DNA from: Cohnella hashimotonis
GTDB lineage: Bacteria > Bacillota > Bacilli > Paenibacillales > Paenibacillaceae
Reading direction: 5' to 3'
NCBI RefSeq assembly: GCF_030014955.1
Contig: NZ_JAGRPV010000001.1
Location: 930,001 to 994,000 of the forward strand
Length of the DNA stretch: 64,000 bases
In this document: piece after piece, positions 44,186 through 53,955 of the stretch
Position numbering within the stretch: position 1 is the first letter of the stretch
How the letters are laid out: each line of letters begins with the position of its first letter
Program-made: the position numbers and the translations under genes
Notes under the pieces: generated by a model
Seen by the model: the letters and a program-made list of their open reading frames with translations, nothing else
What the model was told of the DNA's origin: nothing
Database searches by the model: none

Positions 44186-44214
44186 AGACTACCAGGATTG
44201 CGAGATGATAAAAG

Positions 44215-45846
44215 ATGAAGTTCAAGCTGCTTATCGTCGACGACTTCTTCGTCGAGCGGGAGACGGTCAAAGAGCTGATCTCGGCGTCGGGACTCGAATT
44301 GGAGGTTGCCGGAGAAGCGTGCGACGGGCTGGAGGCGCTCGCGATGATCGAGAGGGAAGCGCCTGATTTCGTGCTGACGGACATCGAGATGCCTTTTATG
44401 AACGGGATCGAGTTCGCCGAGGAGCTGCGCCGTCGTCGTCCCGGGGTCGACATTATTTTTTTCACCTACTACGAGAAGTTCGAATATGCCAAAAAAGCGA
44501 TAGATTTGAATGCGTTTTCATTTGTGTTGAAGCCGATTGTAGACGAGGAGCTCGTAGGCGCCCTGCAGCGAATCGTCGAAGACAAGAAGCGCAAAATGCG
44601 CGAGGTTGACGAGCGTGCCCAGTTGGAGGAAGCCTTGCAGGCAAGCATGCCATTGTTAAAGGAACGCTTTGTGCGCAGCTGGTTCGCGGGGCTCGGCGGC
44701 GACGACGAGAAGATCGAAGCGCAGCTGCGCTTCTTCTCCTTGCCCGTGCCGACCGGTCCCTATGCGGTGCTGGCGGTAGAGCTGGACGATCCGGGCGCCC
44801 GCTTCGACGAAGCGCCCGTGGCGGAGCGGGAGCTGCTGCTGCTGCGCGTATCGGACATCGTGAAAAGAGCGGTGGCGGATCGTCCGGGCTGTCTGATCTG
44901 CAAAGCGGAGGGCTTGCGCTGGGGCGTTGGCCTGTTCGACAGCCAGGCGGAAGAGGACGCAGCCTCGACGTCGGATCGGGCATTCGCCGCGGCCGAGCGG
45001 ATCTGGCAGGAGGCGGCCGAAGCGGGGCTCAGCCTGACGATCGGCATTGGCAGTCCGGTATGCGGACTGGCCCGGCTGGCGGAAGGCTACCGGCAGGCTT
45101 CGCAGGCGCTGTCGCACAAGTTCCGGCTTGGTCACGGGCAGCTGATCAGCGCGGACGAAGTCGAACAGAGCGGCGAAACGGACGAAAGCGGCGGACGCCT
45201 GTCCCAAGGGATGATGGACGAGGTGAACCGGGCGCTGCTAAGCGGAGAGGCGGAGCGATTCGCCGACAGGCTGCTTGCCGATGGCGGCGTGCGCGGCGCG
45301 CATGCCGTTCGCGGGCTATGTCTCGGCATCGTCTCCTGCGTCCAGCTGCTGCTCAGCGAACGCAATCTGGATCTGGCGCAGAGCGGCGCAGCGCCCGAAT
45401 TCCAGTGGGAGCGGCTGCTGAAGCTGGAGACGATCGCGGATATCCGGCAGTGGCTGATCGCCTTCCTGGACGCGTCGGCCCGGTGGATGGAGGCGCAGTG
45501 CGAGCACAAGTCCGGCGCCGTCGTGCGAGAAGCCAAGCGGCTGATGGAGTCTCGCTATGACGAGCCGCTTACGATTAAGACGATATCCGACAGCCTTCAC
45601 TACAGCCCGAATTATTTGAATTACGTATTCAAGCAGGAGACGGGACAGACGATCCTGGAATACTTGACGCACGTACGCATCAAGGCGGCACAGAAACTGC
45701 TCCGGGAATCGCCCGCCAAAATGTACGAGATCGCCCGCATGGTCGGCTACGGGCAGGAGACGTATTTTCGCAGCGTGTTCAAGCAGCTTACCGGGCTGAC
45801 GCCCAAGGAATACCGGGAAAAGACACGGGGGCCGGGAAGCCTATGA
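44215..45846 (+). CDS. YesN-type response regulator, AraC output
   Basis: A protein of 543 residues. The receiver domain (1-120) has VDD at 8-10 and phosphorylatable Asp56 in FVLTDIEMPFMNG. An acidic middle region follows, and the AraC domain (about 440-540) has IKTISDSLHYSPNYLNYVFK and YEIARMVGYGQETYFRSVFK. Its stop overlaps the kinase start (ATGA at 45843-45846), so the two are translationally coupled, in regulator-kinase order. The transporter and GH99-like genes follow in the same direction and are the likely targets. The ribosome site before this ATG is weak. Confidence 0.93.
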   Translation: MKFKLLIVDDFFVERETVKELISASGLELEVAGEACDGLEALAMIEREAPDFVLTDIEMPFMNGIEFAEELRRRRPGVDIIFFTYYEKFEYAKKAIDLNAFSFVLKPIVDEELVGALQRIVEDKKRKMREVDERAQLEEALQASMPLLKERFVRSWFAGLGGDDEKIEAQLRFFSLPVPTGPYAVLAVELDDPGARFDEAPVAERELLLLRVSDIVKRAVADRPGCLICKAEGLRWGVGLFDSQAEEDAASTSDRAFAAAERIWQEAAEAGLSLTIGIGSPVCGLARLAEGYRQASQALSHKFRLGHGQLISADEVEQSGETDESGGRLSQGMMDEVNRALLSGEAERFADRLLADGGVRGAHAVRGLCLGIVSCVQLLLSERNLDLAQSGAAPEFQWERLLKLETIADIRQWLIAFLDASARWMEAQCEHKSGAVVREAKRLMESRYDEPLTIKTISDSLHYSPNYLNYVFKQETGQTILEYLTHVRIKAAQKLLRESPAKMYEIARMVGYGQETYFRSVFKQLTGLTPKEYREKTRGPGSL

Positions 45847-47630
45847 AGGCCTGGTTCAGGGATTTGACGCTGAGGAGCAAGCTTGTCCTTACCTTTACGC
45901 TGCTGATCGCGGTTGTCGTGCTGCTCGGCGGATGGATCAACTACCGAATCGCGGAGAGCCGGATCGAACGGACGGAGACGATGCTTCTCCTGCAAAACCT
46001 GAAGCAGACGGCAGCCCTCGTCGATTACAATCTCGATTCCTATCAGCGCAAGACGGAGATCGTATTTGCCAATTCCAGCTTTCAGGAGACGCTGGCGTCC
46101 AGGTACGACGATTTCTCGTCGCTGTACGACGCTTACCGCAACCGGATATACAGCGTGCTCGAGCCCGTGCTGCTGGACATGACCTATTCGTCCACGGAGA
46201 TTTTCACCGAGGGCAACGAGCTGATCAATGTCATTATTTATTCCGACAACCCGTCGCTGCCGAGGGACACGGGCATCATTCGCGATTTGACCGCCGTCCA
46301 TGGCGAATCCTGGGTTCGAGCGCTGCGCGCCGCGCCAAGTCAGATTATATGGCGGGGACTGTACGAGGAGAACGGCGAGCGCTATATCTCGGTCAGCCAT
46401 ACGCTGAAGTCGTTCCGGACGCTTGAGGAGCTGGGCATTCTGACCATTATGATCCCCGAGGTCAAGCTGAAAAAACTGCTGGAGGAAAACAACGAAAACT
46501 CGGAGGCGGCGCTGCTGCTGTTCGATGCGGACGGAAACAGCATCGGCGCCAGTCGCCCGGATATGCCAGCGGGGGAGATCGAAGCGGTTCTGCAACGCAT
46601 GCGGACGGCAGGCAGCGAGGTAGATCGAATCCGTTTGCAGGACGGCGACTATTTGGTCGCCGCTTCGGAATCCCGCATCACGGGCTGGCAGCTCACCTCG
46701 GTCGTGCCCTATCATGTCGTGACAGACTCGCTGCGGGGAATCGCGCTGACGACGGCGACGATCCTGATCGTCAGCGTGCTGCTCTGTCTGGGCGCGACGG
46801 TGTTCATCTCTCATCTGACGACGCGCAGACTGATCAAGATTACGAACAAGATGAATCGCGTGAAGGAGTACGGACTGGAGCCGCTCTCCGTCATCGCGGG
46901 CAAGGACGAGATCGGACAGCTCGACGGCGCATTTAACAGGCTGATCACTTCGCTGAACGACATGACGGAGGAGCGGGTCCGGTTGGAGCGGCAGAAGACG
47001 ACGCTTCAGATCGACCTGCTGCAGCTTCAGATCAACCCGCACCTGCTCTACAATACGCTGGCGACCATTCAGTGGAGGGCGAAGCAGGCCGGGACGGCGG
47101 ATATCCAGCGCGTGACGGAAAGCCTGATTCGCTTTTTCAAGCGCTTTTTGAACAAAGGCGGCGGCGAGACGACGTTCGGCCAGGAGCTTGAGATGATCCG
47201 GGAATACACGCAAATTTTGCAGTTCACCTATAACATGTCCTTTGCGGTCGAGATCGACGTAGCGCCCGAGCTGCTGGACGTTCCCGCGCTTCATTTGCTG
47301 CTGCAGCCGATCGTCGAGAACGCGGTCGTGCACGGCATCAGGCCGTCGAAGCGGCAAGGGCTGCTGCGAATTGAAGGATATGGCACGGCGGACGGCAAGG
47401 TCGTATTTGTCGTCTTCGACAACGGGATCGGCATCCAGGCGGATATCGTAGCGAAAATCAACCGCAACGAGGAGCTGGGTCGGCTGAAGCCGGGGTACGG
47501 ATTGTCCAACGTGAAGAAGCGGATCGCGCTCGTCTATGGCGAAGGCTGCGGCGTAAGCGTGAACAGCGGAGAGAGCGGAACGTCCGTTATCGTCACGCTG
47601 CCTGCCGCCGGCGGGGTCGAAGACAGCTAA
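45843..47630 (+). CDS. YesM-type sensor histidine kinase
   Basis: A protein of 595 residues. Membrane helices near residues 12-34 and 297-320 enclose an extracellular sensor of about 260 residues. HAMP follows (SHLTTRRLIKITNKMNRVKE). The phosphoacceptor box is INPHLLYNTLATIQWRA with His400, then HATPase_c with LLLQPIVENAVVHGI, DNGIGIQADIV and GYGLSNVKKRI. Start overlaps the regulator stop by four bases. It should sense an extracellular sugar or polymer and control the transporter genes that begin 117 bases after it. Confidence 0.93.
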   Translation: MKAWFRDLTLRSKLVLTFTLLIAVVVLLGGWINYRIAESRIERTETMLLLQNLKQTAALVDYNLDSYQRKTEIVFANSSFQETLASRYDDFSSLYDAYRNRIYSVLEPVLLDMTYSSTEIFTEGNELINVIIYSDNPSLPRDTGIIRDLTAVHGESWVRALRAAPSQIIWRGLYEENGERYISVSHTLKSFRTLEELGILTIMIPEVKLKKLLEENNENSEAALLLFDADGNSIGASRPDMPAGEIEAVLQRMRTAGSEVDRIRLQDGDYLVAASESRITGWQLTSVVPYHVVTDSLRGIALTTATILIVSVLLCLGATVFISHLTTRRLIKITNKMNRVKEYGLEPLSVIAGKDEIGQLDGAFNRLITSLNDMTEERVRLERQKTTLQIDLLQLQINPHLLYNTLATIQWRAKQAGTADIQRVTESLIRFFKRFLNKGGGETTFGQELEMIREYTQILQFTYNMSFAVEIDVAPELLDVPALHLLLQPIVENAVVHGIRPSKRQGLLRIEGYGTADGKVVFVVFDNGIGIQADIVAKINRNEELGRLKPGYGLSNVKKRIALVYGEGCGVSVNSGESGTSVIVTLPAAGGVEDS

Positions 47631-47674
47631 GCGCTTGTCGTTCTTCTGCATCTCCCAATCGGTGTTTTACGTTC

Positions 47675-47703
47675 TGTATTCGCTTTCATTGACGGGCTAC
47701 AAT
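47675..47703 (+). promoter_or_regulatory. cre-like catabolite site and promoter of the second transporter operon
   Basis: On the minus strand ATGAAAGCGAATACA (47675-47689) fits the CcpA consensus WTGNAANCGNWNNCW at every fixed position. It overlaps the probable -35 region of a TACAAT -10 box (47698-47703), a good place for repression by preferred sugars. Confidence 0.65.
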
Positions 47704-47747
47704 GACACCACAGACACAGAACGACATACCGACGGAGGGAGACAACT

Positions 47748-48653
47748 GTGAAATCAATTGGTTTGACGCTGTGGAGGCAGCGTGTCCTGTTCCTGTTTTT
47801 GCTGCCGGGCGCGGCAGCCGTACTGGTCTTTTCTTACGCGCCCATGGCGGGTCTCGTGATGGCGTTCCAGGATTACCGGGTATCCGACGGATTTCTGCGC
47901 GGCGAATTCGTCGGGCTGGATCAATTCAGGGCGTTCCTGACGGACCCCGACTTCTATGCGGCGCTCCGCAACACGCTGGCGATCAGCGGCCTTACCTTGC
48001 TGATCGGATTTCCCGCGCCGGTCGCGCTGGCGCTGATGATCGATGCCGTCGCCTCGTCCAGGTTCCGCAAGGTCGTGCAGTCCGTGACGTACCTGCCTCA
48101 TTTCATCACCTGGGTATTCATCGCCAGTCTCGTCTACCGGCTGCTCGACACCGAGAGCGGCATCGTCAATCTGGCGCTGGTCAAGCTGGGCTTCGAGCCC
48201 GTCAGCTTCATGCAGTCGCCGGGGTACTTCTGGTTCATCCTCGTGCTGGCGTCCGTGTGGAAGAGCATCGGCTGGAATTCGATCATCTATCTGGCGGCGA
48301 TCTCCGGCATCGATCCGGAGCTTCACAATGCGGGCATGGTAGACGGGGCAAGCCGGTTCCAGCGCATGATGTACATCACGCTGCCGTCGATCGTGCCGAC
48401 GATCGCGCTCATGTTCGTCTTGTCGCTCGGCTCGCTCGTATCCGTGAACTTCGAAGCGGTGTTCAACCTCATGAACGGATTCGTGCAGGAAAAGGCGGAC
48501 GTCATCGACACGTTCGTGTATCGCAACGGCGTCCAGATGATCAAGTTTTCCTACGCGACCGCGATCGGGCTGGCCCAATCGGTCATCGCCTCGATTCTCG
48601 TATTCGCCGGCTTCAAGCTCAGCAACAAAATGAACGGCACCAAGCTGCTGTAA
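47748..48653 (+). CDS. Sugar ABC transporter permease (LplB type)
   Basis: A 301-residue membrane protein with about six helices. GTG start at 47748 follows GGAGGGAGACAACT. FLLPGAAAVLVFSYAPMAGL near the front and the EAA loop ELHNAGMVDGASRFQRMMYI are typical of the polysaccharide-type permeases related to LplB and YtcP partners. It forms the channel with the permease 13 bases downstream and receives substrate from the lipoprotein at 49628. No ATPase is encoded, so a shared MsmX-type ATPase is expected. Confidence 0.93.
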   Translation: MKSIGLTLWRQRVLFLFLLPGAAAVLVFSYAPMAGLVMAFQDYRVSDGFLRGEFVGLDQFRAFLTDPDFYAALRNTLAISGLTLLIGFPAPVALALMIDAVASSRFRKVVQSVTYLPHFITWVFIASLVYRLLDTESGIVNLALVKLGFEPVSFMQSPGYFWFILVLASVWKSIGWNSIIYLAAISGIDPELHNAGMVDGASRFQRMMYITLPSIVPTIALMFVLSLGSLVSVNFEAVFNLMNGFVQEKADVIDTFVYRNGVQMIKFSYATAIGLAQSVIASILVFAGFKLSNKMNGTKLL

Positions 48654-48666
48654 GGAGGAGAAGACG

Positions 48667-49551
48667 TTGAACATCCGAGCGACCGGCGGGGAACGGCTTT
48701 TCTCCATCCTGAACGTCGTCTTGCTGATATTGTTGTCCGCCGTCATGGCGTATCCGTTTCTTTATGTGCTTTTCTATTCGATCAGCGACGGCGTCGCCGC
48801 CGGAGCGACGACGATTACGTTCGCGCCAGTCAAGCCCACGCTGGACAACTACAAAGCGGTGCTCGGCAATGCCGGCATCATGAATGCATTCTTTATTTCC
48901 GCGGCCCGCACGGTTCTCGGCACGGTGCTGCATGTTCTCGTCGTCTGCTTGGTCGCCTACGCCATCACCAAAAAGCAGCTGCTGTGGCGCAAGCCCATCA
49001 TCGTGTTTTTTATGATTCCGATGTTCGTCAGCGGCGGATTGCTTCCCTTCTATGTCATCATCGTGAAGCTGGGACTGTCCAACCACTTTCTCGTGTACAT
49101 TTTGCCGATGCTCTTCAGCGCCTTTAACATGCTGCTCGCCAAAGTGTTTTTCGATCAGATTCCGGCTTCGCTCGAGGAATCGGCGCGCATCGACGGGGCA
49201 GGCGACGCGATCGTCTTCTTCCGGATCGTGCTGCCTTCGAGCCTGCCGCTGCTGGCGACGTTGTCGATATTCGCCGGGGTCTCCCAGTGGAACGCCTGGT
49301 TCGACGCGCTGCTGTTCGTAACGAAGCAGAATCTGCTGCCGATCCAGACGCTGCTTTACAAGATCATTCTGGAATCGCAGGCGACGACGGTCGAACAGAT
49401 CATGCGAATGACTCAGAGCAAGACGCAGGTCACTTCCGAAGCGGTCAAGATGACGACGCTCATGGTATCCACGCTTCCGATCCTATGCATTTACCCGTTC
49501 ATGCAGCGCTATTTCGTCAAAGGCATGATGATCGGGGCGGTCAAAGGCTAA
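48667..49551 (+). CDS. Sugar ABC transporter permease (LplC/YtcP type)
   Basis: A protein of 294 residues with about six membrane helices. The start is TTG at 48667, 8 bases after AAGGAGGAG. Characteristic pieces are AYPFLYVLFYSISDG, the EAA loop SLEESARIDGAGDAIVFFRI, and a C-terminus ending in VKGMMIGAVKG. The VDQMRMTQSK-like insert (VEQIMRMTQSKTQVTSEAVK) before the last helices is typical of this subgroup. It is the partner of the permease just upstream. Confidence 0.93.
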   Translation: MNIRATGGERLFSILNVVLLILLSAVMAYPFLYVLFYSISDGVAAGATTITFAPVKPTLDNYKAVLGNAGIMNAFFISAARTVLGTVLHVLVVCLVAYAITKKQLLWRKPIIVFFMIPMFVSGGLLPFYVIIVKLGLSNHFLVYILPMLFSAFNMLLAKVFFDQIPASLEESARIDGAGDAIVFFRIVLPSSLPLLATLSIFAGVSQWNAWFDALLFVTKQNLLPIQTLLYKIILESQATTVEQIMRMTQSKTQVTSEAVKMTTLMVSTLPILCIYPFMQRYFVKGMMIGAVKG

Positions 49552-49627
49552 CGCATTATTAGCATTATTAGCGTACGACATGTCGTGCGTTAGTATCGTT
49601 CAGATCAATCACTGGAGGGTCACTCAC

Positions 49628-51430
49628 ATGGCAGAGAAAAAAGCACTACCGCTTGCGCTCGCAGCTGCGCTGGCTTTAACCGCATTGGCCGGCTGCTCCG
49701 ACGGCGGCAACAACAACGCGAACCCCGCCTCAGGCAGTCCGGCCGCCTCGGGAGCCGCTTCCGCGCAGTCTTCGGCAGAAGCGCCTTTTTCCTACACGTT
49801 CCTTGACACGGTACACCCGACGGCGCTGTTCGGGTACAACAATCCGAACGATGTCGTCACGCCGGTCGTCGAGCAAAAATTCAACGTCAAAGTGTCGGAC
49901 ATCGTGTTTTCGGCAGGTCAAAGCCCGGTCGAGCGGGTGAACATGCTGGTCGCCGCCAACAATCTGCCCGACGTCGTGCTCGTCGACAATCCCAACCTGT
50001 CTCTGTTGTATTCGACCGGCGCGTTCGCCGATCTGAGCGAGTATCAGAATCTCATGGTCAATACCGACAAGTATGTGTCGGATACGGGCTGGAATTCGCT
50101 CAAGGTCGCCGGCAAGCTGGTCGCCCTGCCGACCAGCGCCATGCCGGATGCGGGCAACCCCGAAGTCGCCGCAGCCATGCAAGCCGATATTTTCCACCGC
50201 GATCCGGTGAACTGGGCGTTCATGCTTCGCGAAGACATTCTGAAGAAGCTCGGCTACAAGTTCAAGACGGTCAAGGAGATTCAAGCCGAGCTCGATCAAA
50301 ATCCGCGGCAGCTGACCGACGCCGATCTGCGTCTCGATCCGCCGATCGAGACGCCGGAGGATTTCGAGAAGCTGCTCTATGACATTCAGAAGCTGGATCT
50401 CAAGGTAGACGGCAAACCGGTCATCCCGCTGTCGATCCCCGATTGGGGCGCCTATCACATCAGCTCCCTTTATGCGCCTACGGGCGGCTATTACGCCAAT
50501 CCGGATACGGGAGCGGTCGCCGGGTTCATCGACAATCCGAACATGAAGACCTATTACGCCAAGCTCCGCCAATGGTTCAAGGACGGCGTGCTCGACAAGG
50601 ATTACCTGCTGCAGAAGCCGGAGCAGCTTCAGCAGAAGATCGCCTCCGGGCGCGTGGCCGCCATGTTCAGCGTGCCGGATACGAACGGCGCCCGCACGAG
50701 TCTGAAGCAGCTCGATCCCGAAGCGGAGCTTCGCCCGATCCCGTGGCCCAAATCGCAGTACGAGATCGAGACGGGGCACGCTTCCTATGTAGACCCCTCG
50801 TACCCGGCCGGTTTTTACAACATCATGATCAACAAAAACGTCAAGGACATCCCGCGTCTGCTGAAGTACTTCGACTGGTTCCAAACCGAGGAGGCGATGG
50901 ATCTGTCCGTCTGGGGGCCGGAGAGCGCCGGCTTGTACGAATTAAAGGACGGCGTCAAAGTGTTCAAGGATCAGGCGCTGTACGAAGCGATTCGCGACGG
51001 TAAAAAAACGGCGGACGGCAAAAACGCGGAGTACTACGGCATCTACGACAAAAACAACACCGTATCGACCTACACGAGCAAGGCGTTCCTGACGGCGCCG
51101 GCGCCGTTCTACAACAACAAAACGTTCGAGCACAGCTATCCGGCCAAATTCGACGCCTGGAACGACATGTGGGCGTTCGTCTCCACCGTCAAGCTGAGCA
51201 AGGACGGCACCGTGCTGTCGCCGAGCGGCGAAAAGTCGAACGCGCTGTCCAATTATTACTGGAACACGTTCCGAACGTCGGATACGGCGAAATTGCTGTC
51301 TACGAAGAGCGAAGCGGAGTTCGACAAGAAGTGGGAGGAACTCAAGAAGACGTTCGAGGAGAAGGGCGGCTACGACGCGGCGATCGCGGAGATGAAGCCG
51401 CTGTTCGACCGGGCGCTGGGCAAATCCTAA
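49628..51430 (+). CDS. Sugar-binding lipoprotein (LipO/YtcQ type)
   Basis: A protein of 600 residues. ATG at 49628 follows GGAGGG and opens a lipoprotein signal ending in LTALAGC (Cys23). A Gly/Ala/Ser/Asn tether leads to the bilobal binding domain. The large size, PVVEQKFNVKVSDIVFSAGQ, NLPDVVLVDNPNLS and the late DGKNAEYYGIYD-like segment fit the long LipO family that serves LplB/LplC permeases, usually for oligosaccharides or complex glycans. It is third in the transporter operon and is followed after 126 bases by a secreted GH99-like enzyme. Confidence 0.93.
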   Translation: MAEKKALPLALAAALALTALAGCSDGGNNNANPASGSPAASGAASAQSSAEAPFSYTFLDTVHPTALFGYNNPNDVVTPVVEQKFNVKVSDIVFSAGQSPVERVNMLVAANNLPDVVLVDNPNLSLLYSTGAFADLSEYQNLMVNTDKYVSDTGWNSLKVAGKLVALPTSAMPDAGNPEVAAAMQADIFHRDPVNWAFMLREDILKKLGYKFKTVKEIQAELDQNPRQLTDADLRLDPPIETPEDFEKLLYDIQKLDLKVDGKPVIPLSIPDWGAYHISSLYAPTGGYYANPDTGAVAGFIDNPNMKTYYAKLRQWFKDGVLDKDYLLQKPEQLQQKIASGRVAAMFSVPDTNGARTSLKQLDPEAELRPIPWPKSQYEIETGHASYVDPSYPAGFYNIMINKNVKDIPRLLKYFDWFQTEEAMDLSVWGPESAGLYELKDGVKVFKDQALYEAIRDGKKTADGKNAEYYGIYDKNNTVSTYTSKAFLTAPAPFYNNKTFEHSYPAKFDAWNDMWAFVSTVKLSKDGTVLSPSGEKSNALSNYYWNTFRTSDTAKLLSTKSEAEFDKKWEELKKTFEEKGGYDAAIAEMKPLFDRALGKS

Positions 51431-51556
51431 AAACTCGCGAACGATCGGTGCCGGCTTGAAGGGGATTCGCACGGTTTTTGCCGGATCTGTTATCGGGGCG
51501 GGGCGTTTTCGCCGGCTGGCGGAGCGTCCCGCTACTTCTTAAAGGCGGTGTTTCGG

Positions 51557-53926
51557 ATGAAAAGAAGGTTCATCGCGGCGCTGGGCGCCTCGTCGATATT
51601 ACTGGCGTCGGGAATCGTTGCGCCGGTCGGATATGCAAGCGCTTCCGCGCCTTCCGTAGGCGCCTGGTACAGCACCTGGTACGCCAAGAAGACGACGCCG
51701 AACGCGACGTGGATCACGGGCTTCGGCGGCGCGAGCGCGAACCGGTTCGTCGGCGACGTCACCGGCGACGGTAAATCCGACGCCGTCATATTCAACAGCG
51801 ACGGCAGCTGGCAGGTCGCGGTCTCGAACGGCAACGGCTTCAATACGCCGTCCGTATGGACGACCGGACACGGCGCCGGTTCGAGCAGCCAGCTGCTCGC
51901 CGACGTGAACGGGGACGGCAAGCAGGATGCGCTCGCGTTCTTCGGCTCGAGCGGGAGCTGGTACGCGGCACTGTCGAACGGCACGGGCTTCGGCGGCTAT
52001 ACGCTGTGGGTATCGGGGCTCGGCGCCGGCTCGACGACGCAGCTCGCGGGCGACGTGAACGGCGACGGCAAGGCCGACGCCGTTGCCTATCAGAGCGGCA
52101 CGGGCGCATGGTCGGCAGCGCTCTCGACCGGCAGCGCATTCGGGACGCCGGCCGTATGGGCTTCGAGCTTCGGCGCCGGCACGAGCCGGCAGTTTCTCGG
52201 CGACGCGAACGGCGACGGCAAAGCGGACGCGATCGCTTTTGACGGCACCACCGGCAACTGGTACCGGGCGCTGTCCGGGGGCGCTTCGTTCGGCGCCTCC
52301 TCGCTATGGACGGCCGGGCACGGCGTCGGCTCCCAACATCAGCTCGTCGGGGACGGCAATGCGGACGGCTACGCGGACCCGTTCGTCATATTCAACGGCG
52401 ACGTGAACGGCGATGCGCTGCCCGGCGATTGGTACGCGCGTTTGTACAGCAAGTACGCGGGCGCGCTCGATGGCTACGACTTTGTGATGAACACCGGCTT
52501 CGGGAGCGGCGCGACCGCGGTCATGCAGGGCAACGTCAACGGCGACCCGGACGGCTTCAAGGCTTCCGTCGCTTTCGAAGCATCTACCGGAACCTGGAAA
52601 GTCCAGCCCTATCACGCAACCAAGGCGAACGAGCAGGACACATGGTCCGCCTGGAACATCCGTTACAAACCGCTTACGCTCGGCGCTTACCAGCAATACG
52701 ACAGCGGCACGACGGCGGTCATCGACGAGCATCTGGCTGCGCTCGCCGACGCCAAGGTCGATTTCCTCCTGCTCGACCAGACCAACAATATTTACGTGGA
52801 CGACGGCTATATTTTTAAGCGATCGGTCAAGGTGGCCGGCCGCATCGCGGCCTGGAATGCCGCGGGGAGTCACCGGACGATCAAGTACGCCAACGCGATC
52901 GGCGGCGTTCAATGGTCGCACGATCCGGCCCATATCGAATGGGAAGCGGGCGAGATTTGGTCGCAATTTAACGATACGCCGTCGGGCGGGCCCGCCAACG
53001 CCTTTTATTTGAACGGCAAACCGCTGCTCGTCATTTACTGTACGCCTGCCGACCGTGCCGCTTGGGAGAGCTGGACCGGCTCGAAAACGAATACGAATCG
53101 CTTCACCGTCCGCTGGGCGCACAGTCCGAGCACGGCGGGCACGTACGGCTGGGAGGTTCGAAACGGCACGCTCGACGACGACGAGGTCATGCTGGTCATG
53201 CCGGGCTGGAACAACAACAAGGGAGCGACGCCGGTCTCCCGCGCGAACGGCGACTACTATGCGCTGTCCGGCTGGGAGAAGGTGCTTCGCAAATCGCCGA
53301 AGCCGCAGGTCGTCATCTTGAACTCCTTTAACGAGTACGGCGAAGAGACGGCGGTCGCGGATGCGGACACCGGCAGCCTGCTGTCACCTTCCGAGAAGTG
53401 GTACGACAAGAGCGGGCAAATCGACAATGCGATGTACTGGAATATGACGAAGAATTATATCGGATTGCTCCATACTCCGAGTTATCAAGCATCCGCGCTG
53501 TTCTCCAAGGGACAGGGCTGGTACGGCTGGTCCTACAAGCAGTGGAACGGCAGCGCCTACAGCGACATGACCTGGAATTCGGCGGCGGGCAGATGGCAGG
53601 GGACGCAGCCATACGTGCTGATTCTGGCCGATCGGCAGCACCCGGATACGTACGACGCGGTGCGCGCCTGGACCGCCCCGTATGCGGGCACCGTCACGGT
53701 GAGCGGTACGGTGCGGCTTGAGTCGATCGGCGGCGACGGCATCGTCGCTGCCGTCAAGAAAAACGGCACAACGGTATGGGGGCCTCAGACGGTGACGACC
53801 ACGACAGGCATCGCGCACAGCTTCACGGTATCCGTTGCCGCAGGGGACGTCCTCTACTTTATCGTGAACAAGAACGGCACCAACAGCTACGATACGACGA
53901 TCTGGAACCCGACAATCGCTTATTAA
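51557..53926 (+). CDS. Secreted GH99-like enzyme with an FG-GAP propeller nested in its barrel
   Basis: A protein of 789 residues. ATG 51557 follows AAAGGCGG, and the signal peptide ends near GYASA (residue 30). Residues 33-52 (VGAWYSTWYAKKTTPNATW) look like the first strand of a GH99/WbsX barrel. Residues 53-360 are then about six FG-GAP/VCBS blades with the calcium-type motif DVNGDGKxDA. At about 361 the barrel resumes (YKPLTLGAYQQYDSGTTAVI then DEHLAALADAKVDFLLLDQT) and runs to LNSFNEYGEETAVADADTGS near 600. A jelly-roll domain (about 680-789) ends the chain. A role in cutting an extracellular glycan for the LipO transporter is inferred from the neighbours. It is probably followed in the operon by the GH127 gene 29 bases downstream. 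Confidence 0.82.
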   Translation: MKRRFIAALGASSILLASGIVAPVGYASASAPSVGAWYSTWYAKKTTPNATWITGFGGASANRFVGDVTGDGKSDAVIFNSDGSWQVAVSNGNGFNTPSVWTTGHGAGSSSQLLADVNGDGKQDALAFFGSSGSWYAALSNGTGFGGYTLWVSGLGAGSTTQLAGDVNGDGKADAVAYQSGTGAWSAALSTGSAFGTPAVWASSFGAGTSRQFLGDANGDGKADAIAFDGTTGNWYRALSGGASFGASSLWTAGHGVGSQHQLVGDGNADGYADPFVIFNGDVNGDALPGDWYARLYSKYAGALDGYDFVMNTGFGSGATAVMQGNVNGDPDGFKASVAFEASTGTWKVQPYHATKANEQDTWSAWNIRYKPLTLGAYQQYDSGTTAVIDEHLAALADAKVDFLLLDQTNNIYVDDGYIFKRSVKVAGRIAAWNAAGSHRTIKYANAIGGVQWSHDPAHIEWEAGEIWSQFNDTPSGGPANAFYLNGKPLLVIYCTPADRAAWESWTGSKTNTNRFTVRWAHSPSTAGTYGWEVRNGTLDDDEVMLVMPGWNNNKGATPVSRANGDYYALSGWEKVLRKSPKPQVVILNSFNEYGEETAVADADTGSLLSPSEKWYDKSGQIDNAMYWNMTKNYIGLLHTPSYQASALFSKGQGWYGWSYKQWNGSAYSDMTWNSAAGRWQGTQPYVLILADRQHPDTYDAVRAWTAPYAGTVTVSGTVRLESIGGDGIVAAVKKNGTTVWGPQTVTTTTGIAHSFTVSVAAGDVLYFIVNKNGTNSYDTTIWNPTIAY

Positions 53927-53955
53927 GGCTGGCCGACAAGGAAGGACGTTAGACA

